Of a stretch of 64,000 bases of DNA, positions 60,658-64,000 are shown piece by piece. The notes beneath the pieces were generated by a model that searched no databases, was not told where the DNA came from, and saw nothing but the letters and a program-made list of their open reading frames with translations. The DNA is from Mucilaginibacter_A sp050955045 (lineage in GTDB: Bacteria > Bacteroidota > Bacteroidia > Sphingobacteriales > Sphingobacteriaceae). The DNA lies in NCBI GenBank assembly GCA_050955045.1, contig JBPBQV010000011.1:99472-163471 (forward strand), read 5' to 3'. Position 1 is the stretch's first letter. Each line of letters begins with the position of its first letter. The translations under genes and the position numbers were made by a program.

Positions 60658-61659
60658 TTATAATCCTAATCTGGCTGATATTTCCAGCATTCTTTCTATC
60701 GGTTTTACTGCTTTTGCAATGATATGAGCAGGAACAAAAATTTCTGGCTGCTCATTTTTCATGCACAAATAAAGTTTTTCCAGTGTGTTGCGTTTCATGT
60801 GCGGACAATCGTTGCAGGCACAAGCATTATTTGGTGGTGCTGGGATAAAAGTTTTAGTCGGATTATCACGCTGCATCTGGTGTAAAATCCCGGATTCTGT
60901 AGCTACAATAAATTCCTGCGCCTGATTTTTAGTCGAATAATTAAGCAAACCAGTTGTCGATCCAATATAATCTGCCATATCCAAAATACTATCTTCACAT
61001 TCCGGGTGCGCAATAAATTTTGCTGCCGGATATCGCTCTTTTAACCTGGTAATTTTCTCTCTCGAAAAAATCTCGTGCACCATGCAGGCACCATTCCATA
61101 AAACCAGATCACGACCGGTTTTCTTTGCAACATATTTTCCCAGATTTCGGTCTGGACCAAAGATAATTCCCTGCTCCGGCGGCAAACTTTTTACAATCTG
61201 AATGGCATTGCTGGATGTGCAAACGATGTCGCTCAAAGCCTTTAATTCTGCTGTACAATTGACGTAAGTGATGACCAGATGATCCGGATATTGCTCTTTA
61301 AATTTCTTGAACAGGTGCGGCGGACAACTATCAGCCAGCGAGCAACCAGCTTTGCTATCCGGCAGCAATACTTTTTTCTGCGGAGATAAAATTTTGGCAG
61401 TTTCGGCCATAAAATGTACGCCCGCAAAAACGATTACGTCGGCATCAGTTTTGGACGCCTGCTGCGAAAGGCCTAAACTGTCTCCAATGTAGTCTGCAAC
61501 ATCCTGAATATCAGCCTCTTGGTAGTAATGCGCCAAAATAATTGCATTTTTTTCTTTTTTTAATTTTTCAATTTCTGCAAAAAGATCAAGCGACGGATCA
61601 ATGTATTCGTCTGCAAAACCTTTCACTCTTATTTCTTCAAAAGTATCCATTTTTAACAT
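60658..61659 (-). CDS. nadA: Quinolinate synthase NadA
   Basis: 333 residues; condenses iminoaspartate with dihydroxyacetone phosphate to quinolinate using a [4Fe-4S] cluster. Cluster cysteines are seen in AGCSLADSCPP, WNGACMVHEIFS and the C-terminal CACNDCPHMKRNTL. ILAHYYQEADIQDVADYIGDSLGLS and HPECEDSILDMADYIGST are typical. Two ATGs open the frame (61659 and 61650). It is divergent from nadB, the preceding enzyme of the pathway, across a 399-bp gap that may carry joint regulation. Confidence 0.96.
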   Translation of the reverse strand: MLKMDTFEEIRVKGFADEYIDPSLDLFAEIEKLKKEKNAIILAHYYQEADIQDVADYIGDSLGLSQQASKTDADVIVFAGVHFMAETAKILSPQKKVLLPDSKAGCSLADSCPPHLFKKFKEQYPDHLVITYVNCTAELKALSDIVCTSSNAIQIVKSLPPEQGIIFGPDRNLGKYVAKKTGRDLVLWNGACMVHEIFSREKITRLKERYPAAKFIAHPECEDSILDMADYIGSTTGLLNYSTKNQAQEFIVATESGILHQMQRDNPTKTFIPAPPNNACACNDCPHMKRNTLEKLYLCMKNEQPEIFVPAHIIAKAVKPIERMLEISARLGL

Positions 61660-62058
61660 TTCAATAAAAACAACTTATTTTTTAAATAAAGAAAACTATT
61701 GTTTGTTAGTGTGTTAGTTTCGTTTGTAATTCCACCTAAAAATATTTGCAAAAGTAGTTGATGTATTGTTACCAACATCTTTTTAACAAAATGTTTACTT
61801 TATCTTGCTGATTCTCTGCTATTTTTATCAGCCAAATTTTTTTTGATAAGTTTTGATGTGCATTATTAACCATTGTTGATATGTTGGTATCCTGTACTTC
61901 TTTTGTTAGCAAGTACAGAGGAACAATTACTATCATTGGGGTTATCAACATCAATTCTCGCAAAAATTTATTTGCTACATTTTTATCACCTCTAAATTAA
62001 CATCTTTACGGCTGTTATTAACAAAACGTTTAAAACATCCTGCTTTAGTATTTTTAAG
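61660..62058. other. 399-bp nadA-nadB divergent control region
   Basis: AT-rich and without a believable gene (a 64-codon minus-strand frame is rejected). It contains an 8-bp perfect hairpin, CTGTACTT (61892-61899) with AAGTACAG (61911-61918), and several GTTGAT/ATCAAC words (61757, 61875, 61945). A candidate nadA promoter is listed separately. The room and dyads suggest a shared operator for NAD synthesis, which is inference. Confidence 0.55.
61749..61776 (-). promoter_or_regulatory. Candidate nadA promoter
   Basis: On the minus strand: GTTG (61776-61773, one mismatch to TTTG), 16 bp, TACTTTTG (61756-61749), about 90 bp upstream of the nadA start. Confidence 0.4.
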
Positions 62059-63651
62059 ATGAATAAAAGTGTTGATTACTTGGTTATTGGTTCGGGCATT
62101 GCCGGACTCAGTTTTGCTTTAAAAGCGGCGCAACATGGTAAGGTTCTGATTGTTACAAAATCTAACGAAGACGAATCTAATACCAAATATGCCCAGGGAG
62201 GCGTTGCTGTGGTTGTGGATAAAGAAGAAGATTCTTTTGAAAAGCACATTGAAGATACGTTAATTGCTGGAGATGGTTTGTGCGATGAAGAAGTTGTAAA
62301 AATCGTAGTAGAAGAAGGCCCGTCGAGAATTAAAGAAATTATTGATTACGGAACTAACTTCGACAAAACGAATCTGGGCATTTTTGATTTGGCAAAAGAA
62401 GGCGGTCATTCAGAAAGTCGCGTATTACATTATAAAGATATTACCGGTTTTGAGATTGAACGGGTTTTACTGGAGCAGATTCATCAGCATGAAAACATCG
62501 ATATACTGACGCATTATTTTGCGGTTGATCTGATTACGCAACATCATTTAGGTGAGTTTGTAGATCGTTCGAGCACTGATATTACTTGTTTTGGAATTTA
62601 TGCACTAAATAATCTCACCAAAAAAGTAGAAAAATTTCTGTCGAAAGTAACCGTAATGGCTTCGGGCGGTGCAGGCCATATTTATTCCATCACCACTAAT
62701 CCAACTATTGCAACCGGCGATGGCGTGGCAATGGTTTACCGCGCAAAAGGTAAAGTGCGTGACATGGAGTTTATTCAGTTTCATCCAACAGCTTTGTATA
62801 ATCCGGGCGATTATCCTTCCTTTTTAATTTCGGAAGCCGTTCGTGGTTTTGGAGGAATTTTAAAACGGCGGAACGGGGAGGAGTTTATGGAAGAATACGA
62901 TCCGCGGAAATCATTGGCACCAAGAGATATTGTAGCGCGTGCAATTGATGCGGAAATGAAAAAATCCGGCGATGATTTTGTTTATTTAGATATTCGGCAT
63001 CGGAGTAAAGAAGACTTGTTAACCCATTTCCCCAATATTTATGCCCGGTGTTTATCTATTGGAATTGATATGACGAAAGATATGATTCCGGTTTCGCCGG
63101 CCAGTCATTATATGTGTGGCGGCGTAATGGTTGATACTAACGGACAATCTTCTATTCAAAATTTGTATGCCTGCGGCGAATGTTCGTCTACGGGTTTGCA
63201 TGGAGCCAATCGTTTAGCTTCAAATTCTTTGCTGGAAGCTTTGGTTTTTGCGCATCGTATTTTTGAAAATGCAGTGCCTAAAGCAAATGCTTCTTTTATA
63301 CCACAAAATATTCCGGATTGGAATGAGTTCGGCGTAGAGCAGCAAAACGAAGCGGTTTTGGTAACGCACAATATCCGCGAAATGCAAAAAATTATGAATG
63401 ATTATGTTGGTATTGTGCGATCAGATTTTCGGTCAGAACGAGCTTTGCGGCGTTTGCGTTTGTTATATGAAGAAACAGAAGATTTTTACAAAAAAACAAA
63501 ACTGTCTGTTAAACTTTGCGAGTTACGAAATCTGATTCAGGTTGCTTACTTGGTTGTAAAATCAGCAATGATTCGGAAAGAAAGCCGTGGTTTGCATTTT
63601 ACTACGGATTATCCGCAGCATCAGTCAAAATTAGAAAACACTATACTTTAA
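62059..63651 (+). CDS. nadB: L-aspartate oxidase NadB
   Basis: 530 residues, FAD-dependent. It oxidises aspartate to iminoaspartate for NadA. The dinucleotide motif VIGSGIAGLSFALKAA is at the N-terminus; other motifs are TKYAQGGVAVV, EGGHSESRVLHYKD, FIQFHPTALYNPGD, YMCGGVMVDTNGQSS and CGECSSTGLHGANRLASNSLLE. The succinate-dehydrogenase-like C-terminal helical domain is complete. It contains an exact dispersed 12-mer at 63287-63298 (read as NASFI), and another copy lies 15 bp after its stop. Confidence 0.96.
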   Translation: MNKSVDYLVIGSGIAGLSFALKAAQHGKVLIVTKSNEDESNTKYAQGGVAVVVDKEEDSFEKHIEDTLIAGDGLCDEEVVKIVVEEGPSRIKEIIDYGTNFDKTNLGIFDLAKEGGHSESRVLHYKDITGFEIERVLLEQIHQHENIDILTHYFAVDLITQHHLGEFVDRSSTDITCFGIYALNNLTKKVEKFLSKVTVMASGGAGHIYSITTNPTIATGDGVAMVYRAKGKVRDMEFIQFHPTALYNPGDYPSFLISEAVRGFGGILKRRNGEEFMEEYDPRKSLAPRDIVARAIDAEMKKSGDDFVYLDIRHRSKEDLLTHFPNIYARCLSIGIDMTKDMIPVSPASHYMCGGVMVDTNGQSSIQNLYACGECSSTGLHGANRLASNSLLEALVFAHRIFENAVPKANASFIPQNIPDWNEFGVEQQNEAVLVTHNIREMQKIMNDYVGIVRSDFRSERALRRLRLLYEETEDFYKKTKLSVKLCELRNLIQVAYLVVKSAMIRKESRGLHFTTDYPQHQSKLENTIL

Positions 63652-63665
63652 CAAAAAAAGTAGGG

Positions 63666-63677
63666 TAAAAGAAGCAT
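63666..63677 (+). repeat. Dispersed 12-mer, TAAAAGAAGCAT
   Basis: Exact copy preceded by GTAGGG, in the 74-bp gap between nadB and the carbonic-anhydrase-like gene. Confidence 0.88.
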
Positions 63678-63725
63678 TAAGCAAACACTATCACGTCAAC
63701 ATAAGATTAAATAAAATACGTTTAA

Positions 63726-64000
63726 ATGCCATTAATTTTGCCTGTAAAAAATAAGTTTCCGGTTATCGGCAACAATTGTTTTATTGCTGAAAATGCTACA
63801 ATTGTAGGTGACGTAATTATCGGAAATAATTGCTCTGTTTGGTTTAACGCAGTTGTTCGTGGTGATGTCAATTCAATTATAATCGGCGATTTTTCTAATA
63901 TTCAGGATGGCGTGGTTGTCCATTGTACTTATCAGAAAGCAGCAACTGTAATTGGTCATCATGTTTCTGTTGGCCACAATGCGATTGTGCACGGCTGCAC
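63726..64000 (+). CDS. Gamma carbonic anhydrase family protein, 3'-truncated
   Basis: 91 codons are visible before the window ends. It is a left-handed beta-helix (hexapeptide-repeat) protein of the gamma-CA/YrdA family: NCFIAENATIVGDVIIG, CSVWFNAVVRGDV, IQDGVVVHCTYQ, then GHHVSVGHNAIVHGC. The histidines at the three expected zinc-ligand positions are present, and the VWxxAVVRGD loop is standard. Activity varies in this family, and many members lack measurable carbonic anhydrase activity. It is probably cotranscribed with nadB, 74 bp upstream. Confidence 0.9.
   Translation, partial: MPLILPVKNKFPVIGNNCFIAENATIVGDVIIGNNCSVWFNAVVRGDVNSIIIGDFSNIQDGVVVHCTYQKAATVIGHHVSVGHNAIVHGC

Noticed and set aside
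61769..61963. 64-codon minus-strand frame in the nadA-nadB gap
   Set aside because: No recognisable domain, composition of AT-rich intergenic DNA, and it covers the dyads of a probable control region.
1..64000. CRISPR array from the many regularly recurring short repeats
   Set aside because: The 12-mer copies are irregularly spaced by hundreds to thousands of bases, in both orientations, with no spacer-repeat alternation and no cas genes.
1..64000. tRNA or rRNA genes in the longer gaps
   Set aside because: I saw no T-loop GGTTCGAATCC-like element with matching acceptor arms in any intergenic gap.

Overview
This is a 64 kb stretch of a Bacteroidota chromosome. It most resembles the Sphingobacteriales (Pedobacter or Mucilaginibacter type), but the genus is an inference. 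The signs are AT-rich DNA, promoters of the TTTG / TAnnTTTG kind, almost no Shine-Dalgarno sequences, gldH, DUF3078 and DUF4199 proteins, a TonB-receptor-like outer-membrane protein, and a 169-residue S16. Nearly all of it is core genome. I found no tRNA, rRNA, CRISPR array, insertion sequence or prophage.

Layout. 1-6.4 kb: 5'-truncated PspC protein, outer-membrane beta-barrel protein, M14 carboxypeptidase. 6.4-8.5 kb: the only clearly accessory locus, a repeat-rich 400 bp followed by a frameshifted DNA methyltransferase fused to an Mrr-like nuclease and a PKD-like domain. 8.6-14.3 kb: murF, apaG, dusB, a CPBP protease, and DUF2007-cdsA-psd (phospholipid synthesis) with a small secreted peptide. 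14.4-16.7 kb: rpsP-rimM-trmD-rplS. 16.9-25.3 kb: nucleotidase, pfkA, DsbD-like domain, birA, rsfS, ftsH, LUD protein, radical SAM protein, FabH-like synthase. 25.4-31.2 kb: zinc-ribbon coiled-coil protein, Nif3-like protein, DUF4199, mfd. 31.4-34 kb: GH88 hydrolase and BNR_4 propeller. 34-38.6 kb: hpt, M16 peptidase, def, NifU-like protein and Mrp/ApbC (Fe-S assembly). 38.7-48.2 kb: AsmA-like/GT51 fusion, ABC exporter, comM/yifB, DoxX, ffh, DUF3078. 48.2-51.9 kb: carboxypeptidase-D-like protein with a tiny HExxH protein, two GH73 glucosaminidases, O-methyltransferase, ruvX. 52-58 kb: holB-ricT-gldH and the bifunctional fucokinase/GDP-fucose pyrophosphorylase. 58-64 kb: rmuC, thiL, nadA and nadB (divergent), and a 3'-truncated gamma carbonic anhydrase.

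The most striking feature is not a gene. A 12-base word occurs at least 40 times as exact copies: TAAAAGAAGYAT 28 times and the sister form TAAAAACAGYAT 12 times, counting both strands by eye. Many more copies differ by one base. About two thirds lie in the roughly 7 % of the window that is intergenic, often touching stop codons. Inverted pairs form perfect palindromes between convergent genes (17404-17451 and 40885-40920) or a hairpin after a gene (55024-55061). The rest are inside coding sequences, in several reading frames and both orientations. This pattern resembles DNA-uptake sequences of Neisseria and Haemophilus, which also double as terminators, but I know of no such element described for this phylum.
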